Counted from the stretch's first letter, positions 23,799 to 32,475 are shown. The stretch: 47,227 nucleotides of DNA from JBBKXP01 sp038323615 (GCA_038323615.1 JBBQHC010000011.1:1-47227), one strand, 5' to 3'. Notes: generated by a model from the sequence alone, not told the origin. Made by a program: numbers and translations.

Positions 23799-26700
23799 AT
23801 GCACCTACTTGCGGCGACACCGGGGGCCATAGAAGACGGCAAAGACCCGGTCGATCTGGGTCAGACCCCTGCCGATGTGGTGGTCATCTCTGCCGCCGAT
23901 ACGGAACTTGCGGCCCTGGCCGAGGCGCGGGCGGAAATGGATGTGCCCCCCGGCCTGCGCCTTGCCAACATGCTGCACCTGATCCACCCGATGTCGGTTG
24001 ATTTGCATCTGGACGGTTGCGCCACGAAATCGCGACTGGTGATTGCGCGAGTTTTGGGCGGTGTCGGTTACTGGCGCTATGGCGCCGAACAATACGCCGC
24101 CCGCTTGCATGCCGCCGGGGTGCCGCTGGCGCTGTTGCCCGGCGATGACAAACCCGATGCCGAATTGCGCGAGTTGTCCACGGTGGCCTCTGCCGACTAC
24201 GACGCCCTCTGGGCTTACCTTGTCGAAGGTGGGTCTGCGAACGCGACCAACTTTCTGCGCTACGCCAGTGCGATGCTGGACGGCACCGACAAACCTGCCG
24301 CCGCGGCGCCGTTGTTGCGGGCCGGGGTCTATTGGCCGGGGGCGGGAGTTGCTGATCTGTCAACAGCGCAGGCCGCGTGGACCCCGGACGCACCCGTGGT
24401 CCCGATCACATTTTACCGCGCCCTGGTGCAGGGCGGCGGGTTGGCCCCGGTCAACCGGCTTGTCAAATCGCTGCTGCGGCAAGGGCTGAACCCGCTGCCG
24501 ATCTTCGTCGCCTCGTTGAAAGACCCGGTCAGCGTGGCGACCCTTGACCACCTGTTCACCGCCGCCCCGCCTGCCGTGATCCTGAACTGCACCGCCTTTG
24601 CCGTTGGCAGTCCGCATGACGGCGACGACAGCCCGGCGAACCCGCTGTTGGCCAATGATGCGCCGGTGTTTCAGGTCGTCCTGTCCGGCGGAACCGAGGC
24701 CGCTTGGGCCGACGGCACCCGTGGCCTGTCGGCCCGTGACATCGCGATGAATGTCGCCCTGCCCGAAGTTGACGGGCGGATCCTGTCCCGCGCCATCAGC
24801 TTCAAGAGCGAAGCGTTTTTCGACGAGGCCACCCAATGCCCGATCGTGACGTATCAGGCACGCGGCGACCGGATCGACTTTGTCGCGGCACTGGCGGCGA
24901 ACTGGGCGCGACTGCGGCGGACGACTGCCAAAGACCGCCGCGTCGGGCTGGTGCTGGCGAATTATCCCAACAAGGACGGACGGCTGGCCAACGGTGTCGG
25001 TCTGGATACGCCTGCGGCCACGGTGCATGTGCTGGGCTTGCTTGCCGCTGCCGGGTACCGTCTGCACGACGCCCCCGCCGACGCCAAGGCACTGATGGAC
25101 CGGCTGATGGCGGGGCCGACGAACTGGCTGACCGACCGGGCCAATCGGATCGGCGGCGTCGACCTGTCGATGGCCGAATATCAGATCGCCTATGGGCAGT
25201 TGCCCTACGCCGTCCGCGCCCAGATCGAAGATCGCTGGGGACCGCCCGAGGCCGATCCTTTCTATGAACAGGGCGAGGTCGACTGCGGCCGGTTCAAGCT
25301 GTCGGTCCTGCAATTCGGCAATATCTGTGTCGGGCTGCAACCGGCGCGGGGCTACAACATCGACCCGACCGATACCTACCATTCGCCCGACCTTGTGCCG
25401 CCGCACAACTATCTCGCGTTCTATTTCTGGCTGCGGCACGAATTTCGTGCCGATGCGATTGTCCACATGGGCAAGCATGGCAACCTTGAATGGCTGCCGG
25501 GCAAGGCGCTGGCGCTGTCCGAAACCTGCTGGCCCGAAGTGACGCTGGGGCCGGTGCCGCATATCTATCCGTTTATCGTCAACGATCCGGGCGAGGGAAG
25601 CCAGGCCAAACGCCGCGCCAGCGCCGTCATCATCGACCACCTGACGCCACCACTGACGCGGGCCGAAACCTATGGGCCGCTGCGCGATCTCGAAGCCTTG
25701 GTCGATGAATATTACGAGGCCGCCGGAGTCGATCCGCGCCGCACCACGCATCTGCGGGCCGAGATCGTGTCGCTGGCGCAGGCGACGGGGCTGGACGTCG
25801 ACGCCGGGATGCAGGGGGCCGACGATCTGGGGCGGCTCGATGCTTACCTATGCGAATTGAAAGAGGCGCAGATCAGGGACGGGCTGCATATCTTTGGGGT
25901 GTCGCCAATGGGCGTGCAGGAGCGCGACCTTGCGATTGCGCTGGCGCGGGTGCCACGTGGTGCCGGCAAAGGCGGCGATGCGTCGTTGCTGCGCGCGCTG
26001 GCCGACGATCTGGGGCTGGGGTTCGATCCGCTGGCGGCGGATATGGCGGCGGTCTGGGATGCGCCGCGCCCCGATGTGCTGACCGGCGAGGGCATCTGGC
26101 GGACGGCAGGGGATACCGTCGAACGGCTGGAATTGCTGTGTCAGCGCCTGCTGGAAGGTGCCATCGCGCCCGGCCCGGCGAGTGCGGCGGTACTTGACCG
26201 AATCACCTGCCACATCCGCCCCACTGTCGCCGCCTGCGGGCCAGCCGAGGGGGCGGGGCTTCTCACCGCCCTTACAGGGCAATTCGTCGACCCGGCGCCA
26301 TCCGGCGCCCCGACCCGCGGGCGGATGGACGTGCTGCCGACCGGGCGCAATTTCTACTCGGTCGACAGCCGCGCGGTGCCGACGCCGACTGCCTGGGCGC
26401 TGGGCTGGAAATCGGCCAACTTGTTGATAGAAAAGCATATTCAGGATCATGGCGACTGGCCCCGCACGATGCTGGTGACGGCATGGGGGACCGCCAACAT
26501 GCGCACTGGGGGCGATGACATTGCGCAGGCGCTGGCGCTGATCGGGGTCAAACCGCAATGGGACAGCGCCAACCGGCGGGTGACAGGGTTCGACATCCTC
26601 CCCGAGGGTGTGCTGGGCCGACCAAGGGTCGACGTGACCTTGCGGATCAGCGGGTTCTTTCGTGACGCGTTCCCGCAATTGATCGACCTGTTCGACAGCG

Positions 26701-27545
26701 CCGCGCGGGCAGTGCAGGCCTTGGACGAGGCCGAGGCGCAGAACCCCGCCGCCGCCCGCGCCCGTGCCGGAGAGGCCACGGCGCGGGTGTTCGGATCGAA
26801 GCCGGGCGCCTATGGGGCCGGGTTGCAGGCGCTGATCGACGAACGGATCTGGGCCGACAAGGCCGATCTGGGCGCGGCTTACCTCGAGTGGGGCAGTTAT
26901 GCCTACGGGGCCGGGGCCGAAGGCGTGCGCGACCGTGTCGGGTTTGAACAACGTCTGGGGCAGGTCGAGGCCATCGTGCAGAACCAGGACAACCGCGAAC
27001 ACGACCTGCTCGACAGCGACGATTATTACCAGTTTCAGGGCGGCGCGGCGGCCGCAGTCAGCACCCTTCAGGGCCGCGATCGGCCAATCTATCACAATGA
27101 CCATTCCCGCCCCGAACGCCCCGTCATCCGCACGCTCGACGACGAAATCGGGCGCGTCGTGCGGTCCCGCGTCGTCAATCCGAAATGGATCGCCGGGGTC
27201 ATGCGGCATGGTTATAAAGGCGCGTTCGAAATGGCCGCGACGGTCGATTACCTTTTCGCCTTTGCGGCGACGACCGGGGCGGTGAAAAACCACCACTTCG
27301 ATCTGGTCGAAGCCGCCTTTCTCGAGGCTGACGCGGTGCGCGACTTTATCGTGGAACACAACGCTCCGGCGCTGGCGGAAATCGCGCAACGGCTGCAAGA
27401 GGCGATCGACCGGGGCCTCTGGCAACCCCGCAGCAATTCGGCGCGAGCGCGGATTGCGGGGCTGGTGCAGAGGCCGCGAATGGCAGCGGACGTTGATGTC
27501 GGCGGAGCCTCCGGCGGGAGTATTTTGGGCCAAAAGAAGCGGTAG
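23799..27545 (+). CDS. cobN: Cobaltochelatase large subunit
   Basis: CobN is the large subunit of the ATP-dependent CobNST complex that inserts Co2+ into hydrogenobyrinate a,c-diamide in the late-insertion pathway. The 1248-residue product has the family regions PTNWLTDRANRIGGVDLSMA, LQPARGYNIDPTDTYHSPD, VHMGKHGNLEWLPGKALALS, MDVLPTGRNFYSVDSRAVPT, MLVTAWGTANMRTGGDDIAQ and DDYYQFQGGAAAAV. ATG at 23799 is chosen because MHLLAATPG is the typical start. The last 15 or so codons (GGASGGSILGQKKR) come from a family E intergenic repeat that the frame runs into. CobS and CobT are not in the window. Confidence 0.96.
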   Translation: MHLLAATPGAIEDGKDPVDLGQTPADVVVISAADTELAALAEARAEMDVPPGLRLANMLHLIHPMSVDLHLDGCATKSRLVIARVLGGVGYWRYGAEQYAARLHAAGVPLALLPGDDKPDAELRELSTVASADYDALWAYLVEGGSANATNFLRYASAMLDGTDKPAAAAPLLRAGVYWPGAGVADLSTAQAAWTPDAPVVPITFYRALVQGGGLAPVNRLVKSLLRQGLNPLPIFVASLKDPVSVATLDHLFTAAPPAVILNCTAFAVGSPHDGDDSPANPLLANDAPVFQVVLSGGTEAAWADGTRGLSARDIAMNVALPEVDGRILSRAISFKSEAFFDEATQCPIVTYQARGDRIDFVAALAANWARLRRTTAKDRRVGLVLANYPNKDGRLANGVGLDTPAATVHVLGLLAAAGYRLHDAPADAKALMDRLMAGPTNWLTDRANRIGGVDLSMAEYQIAYGQLPYAVRAQIEDRWGPPEADPFYEQGEVDCGRFKLSVLQFGNICVGLQPARGYNIDPTDTYHSPDLVPPHNYLAFYFWLRHEFRADAIVHMGKHGNLEWLPGKALALSETCWPEVTLGPVPHIYPFIVNDPGEGSQAKRRASAVIIDHLTPPLTRAETYGPLRDLEALVDEYYEAAGVDPRRTTHLRAEIVSLAQATGLDVDAGMQGADDLGRLDAYLCELKEAQIRDGLHIFGVSPMGVQERDLAIALARVPRGAGKGGDASLLRALADDLGLGFDPLAADMAAVWDAPRPDVLTGEGIWRTAGDTVERLELLCQRLLEGAIAPGPASAAVLDRITCHIRPTVAACGPAEGAGLLTALTGQFVDPAPSGAPTRGRMDVLPTGRNFYSVDSRAVPTPTAWALGWKSANLLIEKHIQDHGDWPRTMLVTAWGTANMRTGGDDIAQALALIGVKPQWDSANRRVTGFDILPEGVLGRPRVDVTLRISGFFRDAFPQLIDLFDSAARAVQALDEAEAQNPAAARARAGEATARVFGSKPGAYGAGLQALIDERIWADKADLGAAYLEWGSYAYGAGAEGVRDRVGFEQRLGQVEAIVQNQDNREHDLLDSDDYYQFQGGAAAAVSTLQGRDRPIYHNDHSRPERPVIRTLDDEIGRVVRSRVVNPKWIAGVMRHGYKGAFEMAATVDYLFAFAATTGAVKNHHFDLVEAAFLEADAVRDFIVEHNAPALAEIAQRLQEAIDRGLWQPRSNSARARIAGLVQRPRMAADVDVGGASGGSILGQKKR
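27501..27539. repeat. Family E repeat copy 2, inside the 3' end of cobN
   Basis: GGCGGAGCCTCCGGC followed by GGGAGTATTTTGGGCCAAAA and GAAG, closely matching 19358-19395. Here it is read in frame and encodes the CobN C-terminal residues; the TAG stop follows three bases after the element. Confidence 0.8.
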
Positions 27546-27554
27546 GTCAGGGCG

Positions 27555-28028
27555 ATGATACTGCGGCGGCTTGCATCGAACGATCCGGCTTTGCCCGCGC
27601 TGCTGGCGCTGGTGCGCAGATCGTTCGCCTATATGGACGGGGTGATCGACCCGCCGTCGTCGATGCTTCGGCTGACCCTTGCGGATCTGGGGGCGCAGGC
27701 GGTGACGGGCGAGATCTGGGTGATCGGCGATGTCGCGGCCTGCGTGTTTCTGACCCCAAGGACCGAGGCGCTGTACATCGGCAAACTGGCAGTCGCAGCG
27801 CAGGCGCGGGGGCAGGGACATGCGCGGACCCTGATCGATCTTGCCGCCGACAGGGCCCAGACCCTTGGCCTGACGGCACTCGAATTGCAGACCCGCATTG
27901 AACTGCGTGCCAATCAGGCGGCGTTTGCGGCGATGGGTTTCGTCGAGGTCGCCCGCACCGCGCATCCGGGCTATGACAGGCCAACGTCAATCACCTATCG
28001 CCGTCCCGTCCCGAAAGGCCAACGATGA
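27555..28028 (+). CDS. GNAT-family N-acetyltransferase
   Basis: A 157-residue GCN5-related acetyltransferase: ILRRLASNDPALPALLALV, the strand EALYIGKLAVAAQARGQG leading into the acetyl-CoA loop (QARGQGHART), ALELQTRIELRANQAAFAAM and GFVEVARTAHPGYDRPTSIT. This GNAT is unlike the one after cobW. Its substrate is unknown. It begins ten bases after the cobN stop and overlaps the lrgA-like start by four bases, so it belongs to the same transcription unit. Confidence 0.87.
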   Translation: MILRRLASNDPALPALLALVRRSFAYMDGVIDPPSSMLRLTLADLGAQAVTGEIWVIGDVAACVFLTPRTEALYIGKLAVAAQARGQGHARTLIDLAADRAQTLGLTALELQTRIELRANQAAFAAMGFVEVARTAHPGYDRPTSITYRRPVPKGQR

Positions 28029-28378
28029 TCCTGCACCTGACTGCCCTGCTGATGTTTCAACTTGCGGGCGAAGTCACCGCCCGCACCCTTGGTCTGCCGG
28101 TCCCCGGTCCGGTGATCGGCATGGCATTCCTGTTCGTGGCACTTCTCGTCTCGCCCCGCATGGCCGATGCCATCAGTCCGACGGCCAAGGTCCTGCTGGC
28201 ACATTTGTCGCTGTTGTTCGTGCCCGCCGGGGTCGGCGTGGTCGGCCACCTGAACCGGCTGTCCACCGATGGCCCGGCGCTGGGGCTGGCCATCGTCGGA
28301 TCGACCGTGCTGGCGATTGTGGCCGGAGTGCTGACGTTTCTGGCGGTGGCGCGGCTGACCGGTGCGCCCGATGCGTGA
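28025..28378 (+). CDS. CidA/LrgA-family holin-like membrane protein
   Basis: A 117-residue protein with four predicted membrane helices: MILHLTALLMFQLAGEVTAR, PVPGPVIGMAFLFVALLV, LLAHLSLLFVPAGVGVVGHL and LAIVGSTVLAIVAGVLTFLA. The segments GLPVPGPVIGM and FVPAGVGV are CidA/LrgA signatures. Family members are holin-like and linked to murein hydrolase control or to export of small metabolites such as pyruvate. Start overlaps the GNAT stop (ATGA). It is paired with an LrgB-like gene as in other bacteria, yet lies inside a B12 operon. Confidence 0.9.
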   Translation: MILHLTALLMFQLAGEVTARTLGLPVPGPVIGMAFLFVALLVSPRMADAISPTAKVLLAHLSLLFVPAGVGVVGHLNRLSTDGPALGLAIVGSTVLAIVAGVLTFLAVARLTGAPDA

Positions 28379-29096
28379 CCCCGCCGCCATCTGGACCTAC
28401 CTTGCCGCCGACCCGCTGCTGTGGCTGACTCTGACGCTGATCGCCTACGGGATTGGCGATGCGGCGTTCAAGGCATCGGGACGCAGGCCGGTGGTCAACC
28501 CGGTGCTGATCGCGGTTGCGATTCTGGCGGTGATCCTGCGACTGACCGACACGCCTTATGCGACCTATTTCGCGGGCGCACAGTTCGTCCATTTCATGTT
28601 GGGACCGGCGACCGTGGCGCTGGCGGTGCCGCTTTATGCCAATATCGGGCGGATCAGGACGGCGCTGTTGCCGATGCTGGCGGCGCTGGCTGTCGGGTCG
28701 GTTACAGCGATGGCCAGCGCCATCGGCATCGCCGCAGCCTTGGGCGTCACGGGTGAAACCCTGCTGTCACTGGCGGCGAAATCGGCGACCGCGCCGGTGG
28801 CGTTGGGCGTGTCCGAGGCGATTGGCGGCTCTCCGACATTGACCGCCGTTCTGGTCATCCTGACCGGAATCACTGGGGCCATCGTTGCCACCCCACTGCT
28901 CAACCTGATGCGGGTGCGCGACTGGCGGGCGCGGGGCTTTGCCGTCGGCGTTGCCAGCCACGGGATCGGTACGGCGCGGGCATTTCAGGTCAACGAAACG
29001 GCAGGGGCCTTTGCCGGGGTCGGCATGGGGCTGAACGCGCTGCTGACGGCGCTGATCGCACCGCTGCTGGCCCCTTGGCTGATCGGGCTGTTCTAG
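28371..29096 (+). CDS. CidB/LrgB-family membrane protein
   Basis: The 241-residue partner of LrgA, with about seven hydrophobic segments. Family signatures are QFVHFMLGPATVALAVPLY, LAAKSATAPVALGVSEAIGG and RGFAVGVASHGIGTARAFQV. ATG at 28371 overlaps the preceding gene by eight bases; an in-frame GTG at 28362 is an alternative. LrgB proteins act with LrgA in a membrane complex whose transported substrate differs among species. It lies 65 bases upstream of cobO, between cobN and cobO. Confidence 0.92.
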   Translation: MRDPAAIWTYLAADPLLWLTLTLIAYGIGDAAFKASGRRPVVNPVLIAVAILAVILRLTDTPYATYFAGAQFVHFMLGPATVALAVPLYANIGRIRTALLPMLAALAVGSVTAMASAIGIAAALGVTGETLLSLAAKSATAPVALGVSEAIGGSPTLTAVLVILTGITGAIVATPLLNLMRVRDWRARGFAVGVASHGIGTARAFQVNETAGAFAGVGMGLNALLTALIAPLLAPWLIGLF

Positions 29097-29161
29097 AAGC
29101 TTGCAACGCCCCGGCGTCCGGCGCAAAGTCTGTGACTGCACGCAGGCCCGAAGGAAACGCC

Positions 29162-29782
29162 ATGACTGAAGAAACCGCCAACGACGTTGATCGTCACGCC
29201 GCCAAGATGGCCAAGAAAAAGGCCGCGCGTGACAAGATCATGGCGACCAAGACCGACCAGAAGGGGCTGATCATCGTCCATACCGGCAAGGGCAAGGGCA
29301 AGTCGTCTGCCGCGTTCGGGATGATCTTTCGCTGCATTGCCCACGGGCTGCCATGCGCTGTTGTGCAGTTCATCAAGGGCGGCATGTCGACGGGTGAACG
29401 TGACCTGATTCTGCGCCAGTTCAGCGCGGAATGCGCGTTTCACACGATGGGCGAGGGGTTTACCTGGGAGACGCAGGACAAGACCCGCGACACCGAAATG
29501 GCCCAGGCCGCATGGGCCAAGGCGAAGGAATTGATTCGCGATCCGGCCAACCGGATGGTGCTGCTGGACGAGATCAATATCGCGATCCGCTATGATTATG
29601 TCGATATCGCCGAGGTCGTGGCGTTTCTGATAGCCGAAAAGCCACCGATGACCCACGTCGTGCTGACCGGGCGCAATGCCCATCCCGACCTGATCGAAGT
29701 GGCGGACCTCGTGACTGAGATGGAGCTGGTCAAGCACCCGTTCCGGTCCGGCATCAAGGCGCAGATCGGGGTGGAATTCTGA
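29162..29782 (+). CDS. cobO: Cob(I)yrinic acid a,c-diamide adenosyltransferase, CobA/BtuR type
   Basis: CobO transfers the adenosyl group of ATP to cob(I)alamin precursors. The 206-residue protein has the P-loop VHTGKGKGKSSAAFGM, CAVVQFIKGGMSTGERDL, MGEGFTWETQD, VLLDEINIAIRYDYVD and VLTGRNAHPDLIEVADLVTE, all CobA-type features. ATG at 29162 follows GAAGGAAACG. It is the last gene of the plus-strand cobalamin arm; a family C repeat and a strong hairpin terminator follow. A structurally unrelated PduO-type enzyme of the same activity is at 42008. Confidence 0.96.
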   Translation: MTEETANDVDRHAAKMAKKKAARDKIMATKTDQKGLIIVHTGKGKGKSSAAFGMIFRCIAHGLPCAVVQFIKGGMSTGERDLILRQFSAECAFHTMGEGFTWETQDKTRDTEMAQAAWAKAKELIRDPANRMVLLDEINIAIRYDYVDIAEVVAFLIAEKPPMTHVVLTGRNAHPDLIEVADLVTEMELVKHPFRSGIKAQIGVEF

Positions 29783-29790
29783 CAGGACAA

Positions 29791-29853
29791 AGGGGGCGCT
29801 GCCCCCGCCGCCCGTGCCGGGCGCCTCCCCCGGAGTTTCAGGGACCAAAGAAG
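29791..29853 (+). repeat. Intergenic repeat, family C copy 2
   Basis: AGGGGGCGCTGCCCCCGCC at the left end and CGGAGTTTCAGGGACCAAAG with AAG at the right end match copy 1 at 9899. It follows cobO in the gene's own direction, as copy 1 follows the DUF1491 gene. Confidence 0.78.
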
Positions 29854-29870
29854 GGATAAGATGGGGGATG

Positions 29871-29910
29871 CCCCTCGGGTCTGTCGTCAGACGCAGCCCG
29901 AGGGGTCTTC
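29871..29910. terminator. Intrinsic-type terminator hairpin after cobO
   Basis: A perfect nine-base stem, CCCCTCGGG (29871-29879) with CCCGAGGGG (29897-29905), holds a smaller internal hairpin TCTG-TCGT-CAGA and is followed by TCTTCT. It lies between convergent genes and between two inverted family C copies, so it may serve both directions. Confidence 0.7.
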
Positions 29911-29987
29911 TCCGGTCATGGTCGGTGCTCTCCAGCCCGTGCCACTGCCCCAGATTGGGCGCTTCTGGTTAACATATCCTTGCCGCT

Positions 29988-30046
29988 TCTTTGGTCCCTG
30001 ACACTCTGGGGGGTGAATGCCGCAAGGCAGAGGGGGGCAAAGCCAC
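29988..30046 (-). repeat. Intergenic repeat, family C, inverted diverged copy
   Basis: CTTCTTTGGTCCCTGACACT is the reverse complement (one mismatch) of the right end of copies 1 and 2, followed by CTGGGGGG and a G-rich stretch. It lies downstream of the minus-strand TPP enzyme in that gene's direction. Confidence 0.6.
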
Positions 30047-30059
30047 CCTGCAACGCCGA

Positions 30060-31715
30060 TCATGTCCGTGGCGCCGCCGCTCTTGCGCCGCTCAAGGTCT
30101 GCCCGGTCGACAGCGCCTCGGGGTCGACAACGACTTCGATCACGGCCAGCGTCCCCGCCGCCTGTGCCCGCCCGAACGCCGCCGCGAAATCGGCGGTCTT
30201 TTCCACCGTTTCACCATGCCCGCCATAGGCCCGCGCCAGCGCCGCAAAGTCTGGATTAGCCAGCGCCGTGCCCGACACCCGGCCCGGATAGTGCTTTTCC
30301 TGATGCATCCGGATGGTGCCGTAACGCCCGTTGTTCATCACCACGACGATGGGTTTCGCGCCATGCTGCACTGCCGTCGACATTTCGTTCAGGGTCATCT
30401 GGAAACAGCCGTCACCTGCCAGACAGACCACCGTGCGGCCGGGGTATTCGATGCTGGCCGATACGGCAGCCGGAAACCCGTAACCCATCGACCCCGAGGT
30501 TGGGGCCAGTTGGGTGCGGAACCCCTTGTAAGTGAAATAGCGGTGCAACCAGGCCGCATAGTTGCCGGCACCATTGGTCAGGATCGCATCCTCGGGCAGG
30601 TTGGCCGAGAGCCAGGCGATGATCTGTTCCTGCTTGACGTCGCCGGGGCTTTCGTGTGGCGTCGCCCACCACTCGTAGTCGGCCCGCGCCGCCCGGGTCC
30701 AGTCGGCCCAATCCGCGCCACAAGCCGGCAGCCGCGACAGGGCCCGCACGAAAGACACGGCGTCGGCGGTGACGCAGAGATCGGGGCGATAGACCCGGCC
30801 CAATTCGTCGGGGTCGGCATGGACATGCAGGATCGCAGGTGCAGGCGCGGCAGGGTCGACCAGCGTGTAACCCTGTGTTTCGATATCGCCAAAGCGCGAG
30901 CCGACAATCAACAACGCATCGGCGTCGCGCATCCGCTGTGCCAGCCGCGGGTTCACCCCGACGTTCAGGTCGCCGACATAATTCGGGTGCCGGTTGTCAA
31001 GGTAATCCTGTCGGCGAAACCCCAGCGCGACAGGCAGGTTCTGGGTTTCGGCAAAGGCCGCCAGATCCGTCGCGGTCTGCGCCGACCAGTGCGGCCCGCC
31101 GATGATCACCAGGGGCCGCTTGAACCCGGCCAACCACTCCAACGCATCCGCCGCGACCCCCGCATAAGTGGGGGCGAGTTCGATCAGTGGTGCGGGGCAG
31201 TCGGGCACGTCGGCAGTGCTGCTCAGCATATCCTCGGGCAGGGCCAGCACCACCGGACCGGGGCGGCCTGCGCATGCCACGGCAAAGGCGCGGCGGATGT
31301 ATTCGGGCAGCCGTTCGATCTGATCGACCTCGGTCGCCCATTTGGCCAAGCCGCCGAAAACCCGGCGGTAATCGACCTCCTGAAACGCTTCGCGATCGCG
31401 GTGGCTGCGGTCGATCTGGCCGACGAACAGGATCATCGGGGTGCTGTCCTGCATCGCGATATGGACGCCGGCGGCAGCATTGGTCGCCCCCGGACCGCGG
31501 GTGACAAAGGCAATGCCGGGCTGGCCGGTCATCTTGCCATAGGCCTCGGCCATCATCGCGGCGCCGCCTTCCTGACGGCAGACGACGTTCTGGATGTCGC
31601 TGTCGTATAGCCCGTCGAGGGCGGCCAGAAAACTCTCGCCGGGAACCGAAAACACCCGGCGCACGCCGTGAATCGCCAGTTGATCGCTTAGGATTTTTCC
31701 GCCGTGTCGCAGCAT
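30060..31715 (-). CDS. Thiamine-pyrophosphate enzyme, acetolactate synthase-like
   Basis: A 551-residue three-domain TPP enzyme. The N-terminal domain has VFSVPGESFLAALDGLYDS and CRQEGGAAMMAEAYGKMTGQ with the catalytic Glu, plus FVTRGPGATNAAAGVHIAMQ; the C-terminal domain has GSMGYGFPAAVSASIEYPG and the metal/TPP motif GDGCFQMTLNEM ending in VMNNGRYG. It resembles the large subunit of acetolactate synthase, but the valine/isoleucine enzyme is usually larger and paired with ilvH, which is not adjacent. More likely a related decarboxylase or synthase of unknown substrate. Confidence 0.88.
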   Translation of the reverse strand: MLRHGGKILSDQLAIHGVRRVFSVPGESFLAALDGLYDSDIQNVVCRQEGGAAMMAEAYGKMTGQPGIAFVTRGPGATNAAAGVHIAMQDSTPMILFVGQIDRSHRDREAFQEVDYRRVFGGLAKWATEVDQIERLPEYIRRAFAVACAGRPGPVVLALPEDMLSSTADVPDCPAPLIELAPTYAGVAADALEWLAGFKRPLVIIGGPHWSAQTATDLAAFAETQNLPVALGFRRQDYLDNRHPNYVGDLNVGVNPRLAQRMRDADALLIVGSRFGDIETQGYTLVDPAAPAPAILHVHADPDELGRVYRPDLCVTADAVSFVRALSRLPACGADWADWTRAARADYEWWATPHESPGDVKQEQIIAWLSANLPEDAILTNGAGNYAAWLHRYFTYKGFRTQLAPTSGSMGYGFPAAVSASIEYPGRTVVCLAGDGCFQMTLNEMSTAVQHGAKPIVVVMNNGRYGTIRMHQEKHYPGRVSGTALANPDFAALARAYGGHGETVEKTADFAAAFGRAQAAGTLAVIEVVVDPEALSTGQTLSGARAAAPRT

Positions 31716-31827
31716 TCTCTGCCCCCCGATTTGGCCGCACCATGTGCCACGCGCACGGCGGGCGCAAGATCAGCGGTTGATGGTTCCGTAGCGCCTGCTA
31801 GGTCTTTGCAAAACCGAAAGGCAACCG

Positions 31828-32361
31828 ATGACGACCCTTCTTGGCATCTGCGGCGCACTGCGTGCCGGATCGACCAATCGCAAACTCATGCATGTCGCCG
31901 CCCGGACCTTTGCGCCGGACGATTTCATCACCGCCGATCTGCACCTGCCGTTGTATGACGGCGATGTTGAAGTCCGCGACGGCATCCCGCCCGCGGTGCA
32001 GACCCTTGCCGACCAGATCGCCGCCGCCGATGCGGTGATCATCGCCAGTCCGGAATATAACAAATCGATCACCGGCGTGCTGAAAAACGCGCTCGACTGG
32101 GTCAGCCGGACCAAGGGCGGGCCTTGGGCGGACAAACCCGTGGCGATCATGTCGGCCAACGCCGGGCGCAGCGGTGGCGAGCGGGGGCAATACGCGCTGC
32201 GGCTGGCGTTGACGCCGTTCCGGCCCCTGCTGTTGGCCGGGCCGGAGGTGCTGGTGGGCAACAGCGGCAAGGCTTTCGACGATGACGGCAACCTGATCGA
32301 TGACCGCTATGTCAAGGCCGTCACGGCCCAGATGGACGCGCTGAAACGGTTGATGCGCTAG
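31828..32361 (+). CDS. NAD(P)H-dependent FMN reductase
   Basis: A 177-residue flavodoxin-like reductase of the ChrR/NfsA-like FMN_red family. LGICGALRAGSTNRKLM is the phosphate-binding loop, and IIASPEYNKSITGVLKNALD is the defining flavin motif; PVAIMSANAGRSGGERGQ follows. Such enzymes reduce quinones, chromate or azo compounds with NAD(P)H; the physiological substrate cannot be inferred. ATG at 31828 follows GAAAGGCAACC. Divergent from the TPP enzyme, with about 110 bases between. Confidence 0.9.
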   Translation: MTTLLGICGALRAGSTNRKLMHVAARTFAPDDFITADLHLPLYDGDVEVRDGIPPAVQTLADQIAAADAVIIASPEYNKSITGVLKNALDWVSRTKGGPWADKPVAIMSANAGRSGGERGQYALRLALTPFRPLLLAGPEVLVGNSGKAFDDDGNLIDDRYVKAVTAQMDALKRLMR

Positions 32362-32393
32362 ACCCGGTTGGCGATTTCGATCAAAACACTCCG

Positions 32394-32443
32394 GTATTGG
32401 ATTTCGCGTTCGAGCAAAGCGAGAGGCAGCGAATATCCGATAC
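32394..32443. repeat. Stem-loop repeat, family B copy 1
   Basis: GTATTGGATTTCGC (32394-32407) can pair with GCGAATATCCGATAC (32429-32443) in a 14-base stem with one bulge and one G-T pair, closing the loop GTTCGAGCAAAGCGAGAGGC plus A. Copy 2 at 39048-39099 keeps the loop with one change but has a different stem sequence that still pairs. A further palindrome, AGCCGAAAAGCTTTAGGCT (32451-32469), sits just before the next start codon. Confidence 0.75.
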
Positions 32444-32475
32444 ATGTCTAAGCCGAAAAGCTTTAGGCTGCGATC

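Noticed and set aside
28025..29096. Prophage lysis module
   Set aside because: The genes match chromosomal LrgA/LrgB membrane proteins, with no endolysin, tail, capsid or integrase nearby.
30060..31715. ilvB, acetolactate synthase of branched-chain synthesis
   Set aside because: It is similar in fold but there is no ilvH/ilvC neighbour and the length is short for IlvB; left as acetolactate synthase-like.
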